From NCBI RefSeq assembly GCF_000764655.1, contig NZ_JRGL01000007.1, forward strand, positions 1 to 64,000: 64,000 nt of DNA, given 5' to 3'. This DNA comes from Aeromonas aquatica. Its GTDB lineage: Bacteria; Pseudomonadota; Gammaproteobacteria; Enterobacterales; Aeromonadaceae. A model generated the notes under the pieces. That model worked only from the letters and a program-made list of their open reading frames with translations. It was not told the origin of the DNA and searched no databases. Shown here in pieces: positions 9,160 to 18,125 of the stretch. Each line of letters opens with the position of its first letter. Position 1 is the first letter of the stretch. The translations under genes and the position numbers were made by a program.

Positions 9160-9467
9160 TCATCGTGCTCGGCGCGGCGCTGCTGGATATCTGTGCCAAC
9201 ATGGCGATCAACCGATCGGTCGGCTTTCGCTACAAGGGCTGGGGCTTTCTCGGCATCCTGCTGGTGCTCTGCGCCTTCACCCTGCTCTCGGAGGCGGTGA
9301 GCACCGGCAAGATAGATCTCGCCATCGCCTATGCCACCTGGGGCGCCATCGGCATCCTCGGTACCGCGCTCGGCGGTCTCTTGCTGTTTGGCGAGCGGCT
9401 CAAGCCCATCGGCTGGGCCGGGATCCTGGTGATGGCCGTGGCGGTGGCGCTGTTGACCACCGCCTGA
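9147..9467 (+). CDS. mdtI: SMR-family efflux subunit, MdtI-like
   Basis: A 106-residue partner of the preceding gene, with four helices and a typical SMR C-terminal block (IAYATWGAIGILGTALGGLL). The helix-1 acidic residue is an aspartate (LLDICANMA) where most SMR proteins have glutamate, a difference worth noting. GGAGG lies 6 nt before the ATG. By analogy with E. coli the pair works as a heterodimer for spermidine or cation export; the substrate here is inferred. A strong terminator follows. Confidence 0.83.
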   Translation: MHPLIIVLGAALLDICANMAINRSVGFRYKGWGFLGILLVLCAFTLLSEAVSTGKIDLAIAYATWGAIGILGTALGGLLLFGERLKPIGWAGILVMAVAVALLTTA

Positions 9468-9487
9468 TTCTCTACCAGTTGCACATA

Positions 9488-9519
9488 AAAAAGCCGCCCG
9501 GTTTGCCGGGCGGCTTTTT
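9488..9519. terminator. Terminator after mdtI
   Basis: Perfect GC-rich stem AAAAAGCCGCCCGG with its complement and a 4-nt loop. It has A and T runs on either side, so it also serves the convergent yaeR gene. Confidence 0.93.
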
Positions 9520-9547
9520 GTTGGATAAAACCTCTACAGCAGATGAC

Positions 9548-9958
9548 TCAGGCAGCGGAAGTCGCTACCTCATACAGCTCCAGCGGCAGGCCGTCCGGGT
9601 CGGCGAAGAAGGTGAAACGCCGGCCCGTCAGCTCGTCCAGCCGCACCGGCTCCACCTCGATCTGATGGGCTTGCAGATGGGCGATGACCCGCTCCAGATC
9701 CCCCACCCGAAACGCCAGATGACGCAGGCCGCAGGCCTCGGGCCGGGAGGGCCGCGCCGGCGGCGCCGGGAAGCTGAACAGCTCGAGCTGGCTGCCATCC
9801 GGCAGGCCCAGATCCAGCTTCCAGGACTCGCGCTCGGCACGCAGGGTCTCAGCGATGATGGGCAGCCCCAGCAGCTCGTGATAGAAGCGGCGAGAGCGGG
9901 CATAGTCGCTGGCGATGATGGCCACGTGATGAATGCCGTCAAACAGGGGCACTGTCAT
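9548..9958 (-). CDS. yaeR: VOC/glyoxalase-family protein YaeR
   Basis: A 136-residue vicinal-oxygen-chelate protein closely resembling E. coli YaeR (conserved blocks HHVAIIASDYARSRRFYHEL and RPSRPEACGLRHLAFRV, and the ending DPDGLPLELYE). The His at the start of strand 1, the His in GLRHLAF and the Glu in LELYE are the expected metal ligands of the VOC fold. The reaction is unknown. The start at 9958 gives the family N-terminus; an upstream in-frame start would overlap the mrcB 3' end. Confidence 0.85.
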   Translation of the reverse strand: MTVPLFDGIHHVAIIASDYARSRRFYHELLGLPIIAETLRAERESWKLDLGLPDGSQLELFSFPAPPARPSRPEACGLRHLAFRVGDLERVIAHLQAHQIEVEPVRLDELTGRRFTFFADPDGLPLELYEVATSAA

Positions 9959-9998
9959 ATCGACTCCGTGAAGACGGGCGACCAGGCCGCCCGCCTCG

Positions 9999-12326
9999 TT
10001 AGTTGAAGAAACCGTTGAACCAGTTGTCCAGGGCATTGACCGGGTTCGGGTTGGAGACCGGGCTGGCGCAGCTCATGGGTTCCCCCAGCCCCGCCAGTTT
10101 GGCCGGTACCTGCAGACTGCCGGGGCAATCGTTGGTGACCCGGGCACCGCTGGCGCGGGAGAAGCTGGCCCAGCTCACCCCTTCCGGCATGTTCAGGCTC
10201 AGGCTGTTGACCCCGCGCTGGCTCATGTAACCGCTGAACAGCTGCAAGGCGCCGCTGGCCCCGGTCAGTCCGGCCGGGGTGTTGTCGTCGCGGCCGACCC
10301 AGACGCTCACCAGCTCGTTGTTGTCGAGGCCCGCAAACCAGGAGTCCCGCAGCTCGTTGGTGGTCCCCGTCTTGGCGGCCATAGTGGCGCCGGGGAATTT
10401 GGCGCTCAGGGCGCGGGCCGTGCCCTGGCTCACCGTCTTGGTCATGGCGAACAGGGTCAGCCAGCTCGCCTGGGGATCCGTCACCCGCTTGGCGGCCTCA
10501 TCGTGCTGATAGAGCTGGCTGCCATCGCTGTTCACCACGGCGCGAATGGCCGACAGCGGCTGGGTCAGCCCCTGGTTGGCGATGGGCAGGTACATCTGGT
10601 TCACCTCCATCGGCGACAGGGCCACAGCCCCCAGCACCAGGGACGGATAGGGCTGGATCTCCTGGGAGACGCCGAGCTTGTGCAGGGTGTCCACCACCTT
10701 GTCCAGGCCTACCTGCAGGCCGAGGTTGACGGTCGGCACGTTGAGGGAGCTGGCCAGCGCCTCCATCAGCGGCACGCTCTGGCGGAACTTGCGATCGTAG
10801 TTCTGGGGCGTCCAGATCTGGCCGTCCTGACCACGGATGCGGATCGGCTGATCTTTCAGCGGCGTGCCCAGGGTCAGGCCGTTGGAGAGGCCGGTCAGAT
10901 AGACCGCAGGTTTGACCAGGGAGCCGATCTGGCGGCGGGCATCCAGCGCCCGGTTGAAGCCGGCGTAGCGCGGATCCCGCCCCCCCACCATGGCGACCAC
11001 CTCGCCCTTGTGCCAGTCGGAGACCACCATGGCCGCCTCCAGCTTCTTCTTGCCACGCTGCTTCTCGATGGTGGCCAGACCGGACTCCACCGCCTGCTCG
11101 GCGGCGTGCTGGGCGATGGGATCCAGGCTGGTGAAGATCTTGAGGCCGGACTGCTTGAGCAGATCCGGGCCGAAGCGGCTCTGGATCTCGCGCTTGAGCA
11201 GGCCCATGAAGGCCGGGGTGCGACCATAGCTCATCTGGCCCCGGGTGATGATGCCGAGCGGCTGCTTGCTGGCCAGTTCATATTCCGGCTGGGTCAGGCT
11301 GCCGTGATCCATCAGCAACTTGAGCACCAGATCCCGGCGTGCCTTGGCCCGCTCGGGGAAGCGCCAGGGATCGTAATAGGAAGGCCCCTTCACCATGCCC
11401 ACCAGCAGGGCCACCTGATCGATGTCCAGCTCGTTGACCGGGATGCCGAAGTAGAAGTAGGAGGCGAGCCCGAAGCCATAGACCCCCTGGGAGAAGTTCT
11501 GCCCCAGATAGACCTCGTTGAGGTAGGCCTCCAGGATCTCGTCCTTGCTGTAGCGATAGTCGATGAGTACCGCCATATAGGCTTCCTGCGCCTTGCGCCA
11601 CAGGCTGCGCTCGCGGGTCAGGAAGAAGTTCTTGGCGAGCTGCTGAGTGAGAGTACTGCCCCCCTGCACCGTGCGGCCGGCCAGCACGTTGGCCACCATG
11701 GCACGCATGATGGCCACCGGCGAGACGCCGCCGTGCTGATAGAAGTCTCTATCTTCGGTGGTGAGCAGGGTCACCAGCAGGCTGTCCGGCACCTCGGCGA
11801 TACGCACCAGCAGACGATCCTCCCGATCCTCGGTGTTGAGGCGGTCCAGCAAGACAGGGTCCATCTGGGCATAACCGAGCTGACGCTGGTTCTCGAGGGA
11901 CTGGATCCCCTCCAGCCGCGCACCGTTGAAGCTCAGGCGCAGGCCGCGCGCCGCATCGGCACCGTCATGGAAGGCGAACGGACGACGAATGAGATCGATG
12001 CGATTGCCGTTGACCGCATATTCCCCCGGGGTGTGGGGCTGGCGCACCTGCTTGTAGCTCAGCATGCTGAGCTCGCGCAGCATCTGGGCCTGGGAGAGAC
12101 GCTGGCTGGGGTAGAGCTCCAGCGGACGGCTGTAGACCATCACCGGCAGCTGCCACTTCTCACCGTCGAAGCGCTCGCGCACCTTGGTATCGAGATAGAT
12201 ACCGAAGACCACCATGAAGGCGCCCACCACCAGGGAGAGCTTGAAGCCAAGCCAGAACAGCTTGCGCCATATGGTGCGGTTGGGCGCCGCCTTCTTGGGC
12301 GCGCTCTTGCGTCTTTGGGTTGCCAT
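9999..12326 (-). CDS. mrcB: Penicillin-binding protein 1B
   Basis: A 775-residue bifunctional class A PBP that polymerises and cross-links peptidoglycan. A short basic cytoplasmic tail is followed by one membrane anchor (LFWLGFKLSLVVGAFMVVFG), a UB2H-type regulatory domain (residues about 70-155), a glycosyltransferase domain with EDRDFYQHGG and QGGSTLTQQLAKN, and a transpeptidase domain with SLVKP (active Ser), SSLN and KTGTTNE. The UB2H region is the docking site for the lipoprotein activator LpoB in E. coli. It is monocistronic on the minus strand. Confidence 0.95.
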   Translation of the reverse strand: MATQRRKSAPKKAAPNRTIWRKLFWLGFKLSLVVGAFMVVFGIYLDTKVRERFDGEKWQLPVMVYSRPLELYPSQRLSQAQMLRELSMLSYKQVRQPHTPGEYAVNGNRIDLIRRPFAFHDGADAARGLRLSFNGARLEGIQSLENQRQLGYAQMDPVLLDRLNTEDREDRLLVRIAEVPDSLLVTLLTTEDRDFYQHGGVSPVAIMRAMVANVLAGRTVQGGSTLTQQLAKNFFLTRERSLWRKAQEAYMAVLIDYRYSKDEILEAYLNEVYLGQNFSQGVYGFGLASYFYFGIPVNELDIDQVALLVGMVKGPSYYDPWRFPERAKARRDLVLKLLMDHGSLTQPEYELASKQPLGIITRGQMSYGRTPAFMGLLKREIQSRFGPDLLKQSGLKIFTSLDPIAQHAAEQAVESGLATIEKQRGKKKLEAAMVVSDWHKGEVVAMVGGRDPRYAGFNRALDARRQIGSLVKPAVYLTGLSNGLTLGTPLKDQPIRIRGQDGQIWTPQNYDRKFRQSVPLMEALASSLNVPTVNLGLQVGLDKVVDTLHKLGVSQEIQPYPSLVLGAVALSPMEVNQMYLPIANQGLTQPLSAIRAVVNSDGSQLYQHDEAAKRVTDPQASWLTLFAMTKTVSQGTARALSAKFPGATMAAKTGTTNELRDSWFAGLDNNELVSVWVGRDDNTPAGLTGASGALQLFSGYMSQRGVNSLSLNMPEGVSWASFSRASGARVTNDCPGSLQVPAKLAGLGEPMSCASPVSNPNPVNALDNWFNGFFN

Positions 12327-12390
12327 GAATCCTCTTTGTTATTCGTCGTTATGCGTTGTGTCGCCTGAGTGGCGTGATCATTGATTCACC

Positions 12391-12413
12391 ACCCTCTCCC
12401 GTCGGGAGAGGGT
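12391..12413. repeat. REP-like palindrome between hrpB and mrcB
   Basis: Perfect 10-bp inverted repeat ACCCTCTCCC/GGGAGAGGGT with a 3-nt loop. Related but imperfect sequences lie between cysC and cysN (40639-40733), which suggests a dispersed REP-type repeat rather than a dedicated terminator. Confidence 0.6.
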
Positions 12414-12418
12414 CAGGG

Positions 12419-14884
12419 TTAGATCCCCATCTTCTTCTTGGTCACCCTGGTCGGCATCGCCTCCAGCGGATTGTCCGGCCAATAGTGGCGGGGATAGCGC
12501 CCCTTCATCTCTTTCTTCACCTCGCCGTAGGAGCCGGCCCAGAAGGCGGCGAGATCGGCGGTGATCTGCAGCGGCCGCTGGGCCGGGGAGAGCAGCTCCA
12601 CCACCAGGGGCACCCGGCCATCGGCCACGCAGGGGGTGGTGCCTTGCCCGAACATCTCCTGGATACGCACCGGGATCACCGGCGCCTGTCCCGGCTCATA
12701 GCGAATGCGCACCCGGCTGCCGGTGGGAGCGGTGAAGTGGCTCGGCAGCGCCTCGTCCAACCGCCTCGGCAGCGGCCAGGGCAGGGACTGGCGCAATATG
12801 TCCACCAGATTGAGGCGCTTGAGCTGCTCCAGCCGGCTCATGCCCGCGAGGGCGGGCAGCAACCACTCCTCGAGGCGCGCCAGCAGGCTCTCCTCATCCA
12901 TGGCGGGCCAGCCCTCGTCCGGCAGCCAGCCCTCGTCCGGCAGCCAGTCGGCGGCGCAGCGCAGCCGGGCCAGCAGCCCTTCGCTGCCCTCATCCCAGGG
13001 CAGCACGTGCAACCCCTTGCGCCGGATCCCTTGCAGCAGGCAGCACCCCTTCTGCTCGTCGGAGAGATCCGTCAGCGGCCGCTGGCTCAGCACCAGTTCG
13101 CCGATCACCTGCTGGCGCTCGGCCCGCACCCGTTCCTCCCGCTCGTCCCAGTCGAACCACTGGCGCTCGCTCACCAGCTCCGGCAGTTGGCGCACCAGCT
13201 CGTCCAGCTCCACCGGCTCGGCGATGAAGATGCGGCTGCCGCGCTCGTTCTGCCCCATCTCCACGGCAACGATCGCCGCTTGTCCCTGACAGGGATGACC
13301 TTCTACCAGATCGCAGCTCACCCCACCACTGAGTTGATAACGCTGACCGCTGCGCAGCTTGCCGATCCGATCCGGCCAGGCGAGGGCGCACAGCAGCCCG
13401 AGCCATTGACCCTGGGCGACCGCAGGCCTTGCGCCGAGGCGCTCGAACCAGCGGGCGGCGCCCTGACGCAGGGCTCCTTGCCGGCGATGGAACAGCACGG
13501 AGAGACGCTCGGATCCTCGCAGATCCTCTTCCAGCAGCGCCACCAGATAGGCCGCGTCGGCGACAATCCCTGTCAGACCCCCGGCCTCCAGCGCCCGCGC
13601 GCGCAGCAGCAGGCGTGCGAGCCGGGGATGGGTACCGAACGCCGCCATGGCTCTGCCCTCGGGGGTGAGTTGCCGATCCGCCTCCGGCCGCATGGCGCCG
13701 AGTGCCACCAGCAACCGCTGGGCGCTGGCCAGGGCGGCGGCGGGAGGCATGTCCAGCAGCGGCAGGCTCTCGACCCTGGCGCCCCACTGGGCGGCGTCCA
13801 GCAACAGGCCGGTCAGCTCCTGGGTCAGGATATCCGGTGGGCTCTGCTCGGCGAGGCGCTCCTGCCCTTCACTGCTCCACAGCCGGTAGCAGACGCCGGG
13901 GCCGAGGCGGCCGGCGCGGCCCGCCCGCTGGGTGGCGGACGCCCTGGCGATCTGGCGGGTCTCCAGCCGGGTGACGCCGCTCTTCAAGTCGAAGGAGGCG
14001 CGCCGCTCCAGGCCGCTGTCGATGACGATGGAGACCCCCTCTATGGTGAGGGAGGTCTCCGCCACATTGGTGGTGAGCACCAGCTTGCGACGGCCCGCCG
14101 GGGCCGGCTCTATGGCGGCCTGCTGGGCCGCCATGTCCAGGCGGCCATAGAGCGGTGCGAGGCGTACGTCCTCCGGCAACCGCCCCTCCAGCCATTGTGC
14201 CAGCCGCTCTATCTCCCCCTGCCCCGGCAGGAACACCAGGGCGCTGCCGGCATGACTGGCCAGCGCCTCCAGCACCACGGCGCCGACTTGCGGCTCCAGC
14301 CACTGCTGACGGTTGGCGGGGCGATAGTGATAGTCGATGGGAAAGCCGCGTCCCTCGGAGCGGATGACGGGGGCATCCGGCAGCAGGCGCTCAAGCGCCA
14401 TGCCATCCAGGGTGGCGGACATGATCAGCAGCTTGAGATCGTCCCGCAGCCCTTGCTGACTCTCGATGGCAAAGGCGAGCGCGGTGTCCGCATGCAGGCT
14501 GCGCTCGTGAAATTCGTCGAAGATGACCAGGGAGACGCCCGTCAGCTCGGGATCCTGCTGCAACATCCGGGTCAGCACCCCCTCTGTCACTATCTCGAGC
14601 CGGGTCTGTGCACTGGTACGGCTCTCGCCGCGCACCCGCAGGCCGATGCGCTCTCCCACCTTCTCCCCCAGCTGACGGGCCAGGAAGCTCGCAATGTTGC
14701 GCGCCGCCAGACGGCGGGGCTCCAGCATGATGATGCGACCGGGCAGCCGGTTTTGGCGCACCAGCTCCAGCGGCAGCAGGGTCGATTTGCCCGCGCCCGG
14801 GGGCGCCTGCAGGATCACGCTCGGATGAGCAGCGATGGCATCAAACAGCCCGGACAGCACCGAGACGATGGGGAGTTGGGACAA
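12419..14884 (-). CDS. hrpB: ATP-dependent helicase HrpB
   Basis: A DEAH/RHA-type helicase of about 821 residues. Motifs: Walker A PPGAGKST near the N-terminus, DEFHE in the DEAH position, SATL (motif III), and QRAGRAGRLGPG (motif VI), followed by the HrpB-specific C-terminal domain. The cellular role is poorly known in gammaproteobacteria. The start is uncertain. The TTG at 14884 gives LSQLPIVSVL, aligned with the E. coli N-terminus, and has AGAAGG upstream; ATGs at 14935 and 14953 would add non-conserved residues. The gene is divergent from thpR. Confidence 0.9.
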   Translation of the reverse strand: MSQLPIVSVLSGLFDAIAAHPSVILQAPPGAGKSTLLPLELVRQNRLPGRIIMLEPRRLAARNIASFLARQLGEKVGERIGLRVRGESRTSAQTRLEIVTEGVLTRMLQQDPELTGVSLVIFDEFHERSLHADTALAFAIESQQGLRDDLKLLIMSATLDGMALERLLPDAPVIRSEGRGFPIDYHYRPANRQQWLEPQVGAVVLEALASHAGSALVFLPGQGEIERLAQWLEGRLPEDVRLAPLYGRLDMAAQQAAIEPAPAGRRKLVLTTNVAETSLTIEGVSIVIDSGLERRASFDLKSGVTRLETRQIARASATQRAGRAGRLGPGVCYRLWSSEGQERLAEQSPPDILTQELTGLLLDAAQWGARVESLPLLDMPPAAALASAQRLLVALGAMRPEADRQLTPEGRAMAAFGTHPRLARLLLRARALEAGGLTGIVADAAYLVALLEEDLRGSERLSVLFHRRQGALRQGAARWFERLGARPAVAQGQWLGLLCALAWPDRIGKLRSGQRYQLSGGVSCDLVEGHPCQGQAAIVAVEMGQNERGSRIFIAEPVELDELVRQLPELVSERQWFDWDEREERVRAERQQVIGELVLSQRPLTDLSDEQKGCCLLQGIRRKGLHVLPWDEGSEGLLARLRCAADWLPDEGWLPDEGWPAMDEESLLARLEEWLLPALAGMSRLEQLKRLNLVDILRQSLPWPLPRRLDEALPSHFTAPTGSRVRIRYEPGQAPVIPVRIQEMFGQGTTPCVADGRVPLVVELLSPAQRPLQITADLAAFWAGSYGEVKKEMKGRYPRHYWPDNPLEAMPTRVTKKKMGI

Positions 14885-15128
14885 AACGGCGAAGACCTTC
14901 TGTGGCGACCTTAAAAACGGGGTCCATTCTGCCATAGCATCCGCCAAGACCATAAGCGGATGTCGCAGGCGCACCACAACAACCCAGGCATTAAGGCTAC
15001 GGCGCGCGCTTCCACACGGCGGTTGCCACCATAAGCCAGGGATTGCCGGGCAGCGATGGCGAGACAGGGGCCGGCTCGCTGCCATAGAATGGGCCATTCC
15101 ACTGTGCCCACGAGGACCGACGACTCGC

Positions 15129-15680
15129 ATGCCCAAACTCTTCTTTGCCCTGCCTCTGCACGAGCTGGCTCCCACCCTGATCGCGTGGCGTGAGCGGTGT
15201 CCCTGGCCCGGTCAGCCGGTGCCGGAGATCAACCTGCATCTGACCCTGGCCTTTCTCGGGGAGGCCGACGAGACCACCCTGGTCCAGCTGATGGCGGCCG
15301 CCGAACTGCAACACTGCCCGCCATTCAGTGTCCGGCTCGATCAGACCGGCTGGTTCAATCGCGCCAAGGCCGCCTGGGTGGGGCCCAGCGAGTGGCCGAA
15401 CGAGCTGAACGTGCTGGCCAGGGCGCTGCGTCGCCACGGCGAGAAGCTGGGACTTGGCAACGGCGAGCAGGGCTATCGCCCCCACGTCACCCTGTCGCGC
15501 AAGGCCGCCGAAGCCCCGGCCGAGCTGCCAGCACCGGATTTCATGCTGCACGCCGATCGCTTCTGCCTCTATCGATCCGCCAGCACGCCGGACGGAGTGC
15601 AATACGAGCCGCTGGCCTGCTGGCCGCTGCGGGCCCGCGCCAAAGACAAAGCACAGCAGAGTGAGGAGCTAAGCCGATGA
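15129..15680 (+). CDS. thpR: RNA 2',3'-cyclic phosphodiesterase (2'-5' RNA ligase family)
   Basis: A 183-residue member of the 2H phosphoesterase superfamily. The two signature motifs are HLTLAFLG (residues about 38-45) and HVTLSR (about 118-123). ThpR opens 2',3'-cyclic phosphates on RNA and was first described as a 2'-5' RNA ligase. Its stop overlaps the sfsA start by 4 nt (ATGA), so the two genes are translationally coupled, as in many gammaproteobacteria. Confidence 0.9.
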   Translation: MPKLFFALPLHELAPTLIAWRERCPWPGQPVPEINLHLTLAFLGEADETTLVQLMAAAELQHCPPFSVRLDQTGWFNRAKAAWVGPSEWPNELNVLARALRRHGEKLGLGNGEQGYRPHVTLSRKAAEAPAELPAPDFMLHADRFCLYRSASTPDGVQYEPLACWPLRARAKDKAQQSEELSR

Positions 15681-16420
15681 TCTTCGATCCTCCCCTGCAG
15701 TCCGGGCAACTGATCGCCCGCTACAAGCGCTTCCTGACCGACGTCCTGCTCGACAGCGGCGAGCAGATCACCATCCACTGCGCCAACACAGGTGCCATGA
15801 CCGGCTGCGCCCTGCCAGGCACCCGGGTCTGGTACTCCACATCAAGCAATCCCAAACGCAAGCTGGCCCACAGTTGGGAGATCGCCGAGAGCCCGGCGGG
15901 GCACTTCATCTGCGTCAACACGGCGCGCGCGAATCAAATCGCCAGGGAGCTGATAGAACAGGGGCTGCTCGCCCCGCTGACGGGCTATGCCAGGCTGCGC
16001 ACCGAGGTGAAATATGGCGAGGAGAACAGCCGCATCGATCTGCTGCTGGAAGACGATGACAAGCCCCGCTGTTACATAGAGGTGAAGTCCGTCACCTTGC
16101 TGGATGAGCGGGAACAGGCCGGCATGGGCTACTTCCCCGATGCGGTCACCAGCCGTGGCGCCAAGCACTTGCGTGAATTAATGGCCATGAAGGCGGCCGG
16201 TCACAGAGCCGTGCTGTTGTTCATGGTGTTGCACTCGGGGATTGAGCGGATGCGTCCTGCAGCCCATATAGATCCGCACTATAGTCTGCTTGTTGAGCAG
16301 GCAATGGCGGCAGGGGTTGAAATTTTATGCTATCGCCCCCATGTTGGGGTGCAGGGCATGGTGGCCCAGAGTTTTATTCCATTTGAATCTGACCACCTGC
16401 GACCCGAGGGCTGCGAATAA
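15677..16420 (+). CDS. sfsA: DNA/RNA nuclease SfsA
   Basis: A 247-residue SfsA protein, known in E. coli as a sugar-fermentation stimulator that binds DNA. An OB-like N-terminal domain is followed by a PD-(D/E)XK-type core. Visible blocks: [20 protein letters not shown] and the nuclease-like [20 protein letters not shown], with the Asp and Glu-x-Lys catalytic set. Length is normal (E. coli 234). It starts inside the thpR stop and precedes dksA, the common sfsA-dksA order. Confidence 0.92.
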   Translation: MIFDPPLQSGQLIARYKRFLTDVLLDSGEQITIHCANTGAMTGCALPGTRVWYSTSSNPKRKLAHSWEIAESPAGHFICVNTARANQIARELIEQGLLAPLTGYARLRTEVKYGEENSRIDLLLEDDDKPRCYIEVKSVTLLDEREQAGMGYFPDAVTSRGAKHLRELMAMKAAGHRAVLLFMVLHSGIERMRPAAHIDPHYSLLVEQAMAAGVEILCYRPHVGVQGMVAQSFIPFESDHLRPEGCE

Positions 16421-16455
16421 ATACTGGAGTGGGTAACATAATTGGCAAGGCTTGT

Positions 16456-16484
16456 TTGCCTCCGGTTAACCCTTCTGCTATAGA
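16456..16484 (+). promoter_or_regulatory. Probable sigma70 promoter of dksA
   Basis: TTGCCT, 17-nt spacer, TATAGA, ending 55 nt before the dksA ATG. Fits the consensus in spacing and -10. Confidence 0.5.
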
Positions 16485-16539
16485 TACGGCCCTCAATTTA
16501 CGGATGGCACGGGTAGCGTGCTGAATTAGGAGACAGGGC

Positions 16540-16989
16540 ATGCCAACAGGCGAAAACAGGAAATCTCTGGGCCCCCTGGCCATTGCGGGTGTAGAGCCTT
16601 ACCAGGTCAAAGCCGGTGAGGAGTACATGAATGACCAACAGAAGGTACATTTTCGCAAGATCCTGGGAGCCTGGCGCAACCAACTGATGCAGGAAGTTGA
16701 CCGCACCGTTGACCATATGAAGGATGAGGCTGCCAATTTCCCGGATCCAGTCGATCGCGCTGCGCAGGAAGAAGAGTTTGCTCTCGAACTGCGGACCCGC
16801 GACCGCGAACGCAAGCTGATCAAGAAGATCGAGAAGACCTTGCTGCTGCTCGAAGAAGACGACTTTGGTTACTGCGAACACTGCGGTATCGAAATCGGCA
16901 TTCGTCGTCTCGAGGCCCGTCCGACTGCAGACCTCTGTGTCGACTGCAAGACGCTGGCCGAGATCAAGGAAAAGCAGATGGCTGGCTGA
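16540..16989 (+). CDS. dksA: RNA polymerase-binding transcription factor DksA
   Basis: A 149-residue DksA that inserts its coiled coil into the RNA polymerase secondary channel and works with ppGpp in the stringent response. The acidic tip is conserved ([20 protein letters not shown]), and the C-terminal zinc finger is complete with four cysteines (CEHCGI and CVDCKTLAE). AGGAGA lies 8 nt upstream of the ATG. It sits upstream of gluQRS as in E. coli, but has its own terminator. Confidence 0.97.
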   Translation: MPTGENRKSLGPLAIAGVEPYQVKAGEEYMNDQQKVHFRKILGAWRNQLMQEVDRTVDHMKDEAANFPDPVDRAAQEEEFALELRTRDRERKLIKKIEKTLLLLEEDDFGYCEHCGIEIGIRRLEARPTADLCVDCKTLAEIKEKQMAG

Positions 16990-17009
16990 TGCCGACCGTC
17001 CAGATGCAC

Positions 17010-17039
17010 AAAAGGGGGCCTGCGAGCTCCCTTTTTTAT
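17010..17039 (+). terminator. Terminator after dksA
   Basis: Imperfect stem (AAAAGGG...CCCTTTT) followed by a T run, 20 nt past the stop. gluQRS probably depends on read-through or its own weak promoter. Confidence 0.7.
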
Positions 17040-17105
17040 TGAGCTTTTGGCCGCAGCGTCCCAAAATGCTGCCTCAATGTACCCCTTGCCCGAATCGCCA
17101 CGCCC

Positions 17106-18008
17106 GTGAACCCAGTTCCCCCTTCCCAGCCTCGTCCTTATATAGGCCGCTTCGCCCCCTCCCCCTCGGGTCCGCTTCACTTTGGCTCCCTGGTGGCGGC
17201 CCTTGGCAGCTTCCTGCAGGCCAGATCGCAACAAGGGCGCTGGCTGGTGCGGATCGAAGACATAGATCCGCCGCGAGAGATGGCGGGAGCCAGCAGCCTC
17301 ATCCTCCAGACCCTGGAGGCTCACGGCCTGCACTGGGATGGGGAGCCGATGTTCCAGAGCCGACGCCACGCCCGTTATGACGAGATCATCGAGCAACTCT
17401 ACCAGGTAGGGGCGCTCTACTGGTGCCGCTGCACCCGGCGCGAGATCATGGCCAGCGGCGGCCTGTATTACGGCCACTGCCGTGAGCTGGGGCTGAGCCC
17501 ACAAGACTGCGCCGCCCGACTGCGCCAGCCTCATCCCGTCTACCGCTTCGACGATGGGCTGCAAGGCGAGATAATCGTGTCCGCCGGGCTCGCGGAGGAA
17601 GACTTCATCGTCCGCCGCCGGGACGGGCTCTACGCCTATAACCTGGCGGTGGTGGTGGATGACATGGACAGCGGTATCACCGAGATAGTGCGCGGCGCCG
17701 ATCTGCTGGAACCCACGGTGCGCCAGATTGCGCTCTACCAGACCCTGGGAGCCACGGTGCCCGGCTGGGTGCACCTGCCGCTGGCGGTGCTGGCCGATGG
17801 CAACAAGCTGTCCAAGCAGAACCATGCGCCGGCACTGGCGCTGGATGACGTCAGGCCGGCCCTGTGGCAGGCGCTCGCGTTTCTCGGTCAACGTCCTCCG
17901 CCAGAACTCAGAGAAGGCGAGGTCGATGAGATCATCGCCTGGGCTATCGCCCACTGGCGGCTGGCACAAGTCCCTCGCCAGCAAAAGATCGTCATGGGAT
18001 CCCGATAA
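17106..18008 (+). CDS. gluQRS: Glutamyl-Q tRNA(Asp) synthetase
   Basis: A 300-residue truncated glutamyl-tRNA synthetase paralogue that attaches glutamate to queuosine in the tRNA(Asp) anticodon. The class I motifs are RFAPSPSGPLHFGSL (HIGH equivalent) and GNKLSKQN (KMSKS equivalent). The zinc-binding cysteines are in YWCRCTRRE and YGHCRE. The anticodon-binding domain of full GluRS is absent, as expected. The start is taken as GTG at 17106 (MNPVPPSQPRPYIGRFAPS); no clear ribosome-binding site is visible and no later Met precedes the catalytic core. Confidence 0.92.
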   Translation: MNPVPPSQPRPYIGRFAPSPSGPLHFGSLVAALGSFLQARSQQGRWLVRIEDIDPPREMAGASSLILQTLEAHGLHWDGEPMFQSRRHARYDEIIEQLYQVGALYWCRCTRREIMASGGLYYGHCRELGLSPQDCAARLRQPHPVYRFDDGLQGEIIVSAGLAEEDFIVRRRDGLYAYNLAVVVDDMDSGITEIVRGADLLEPTVRQIALYQTLGATVPGWVHLPLAVLADGNKLSKQNHAPALALDDVRPALWQALAFLGQRPPPELREGEVDEIIAWAIAHWRLAQVPRQQKIVMGSR

Positions 18009-18111
18009 GCAGGCCCAAACCAAGTGAGCAGACCACACCGTTTCTCATTTGGTCAGGGCTGAGCTATGATAGGCCGCTATTTTTTGGCCTCCCGTCAATT
18101 TGAAGTCATGA

Positions 18112-18125
18112 AGAGGTGTACCATT
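18112..18125 (+). promoter_or_regulatory. Ribosome-binding site and AUU start of pcnB
   Basis: AGAGGT, a 5-6-nt gap and ATT at 18123-18125. The codons that follow encode FSQIANFCRKVL, collinear with the start of E. coli PcnB (MFTRVANFCRKVL), which is known to begin at AUU. An in-frame ATG at 18108 overlaps the Shine-Dalgarno sequence itself and would be the automatic choice. Confidence 0.6.

Noticed and set aside
12356-14914. An 852-codon open frame antisense to hrpB
   Set aside because: The opposite strand carries a complete helicase with all motifs; the antisense frame is low-complexity (His, Gln, Pro, Gly rich) and is a by-product of high GC.
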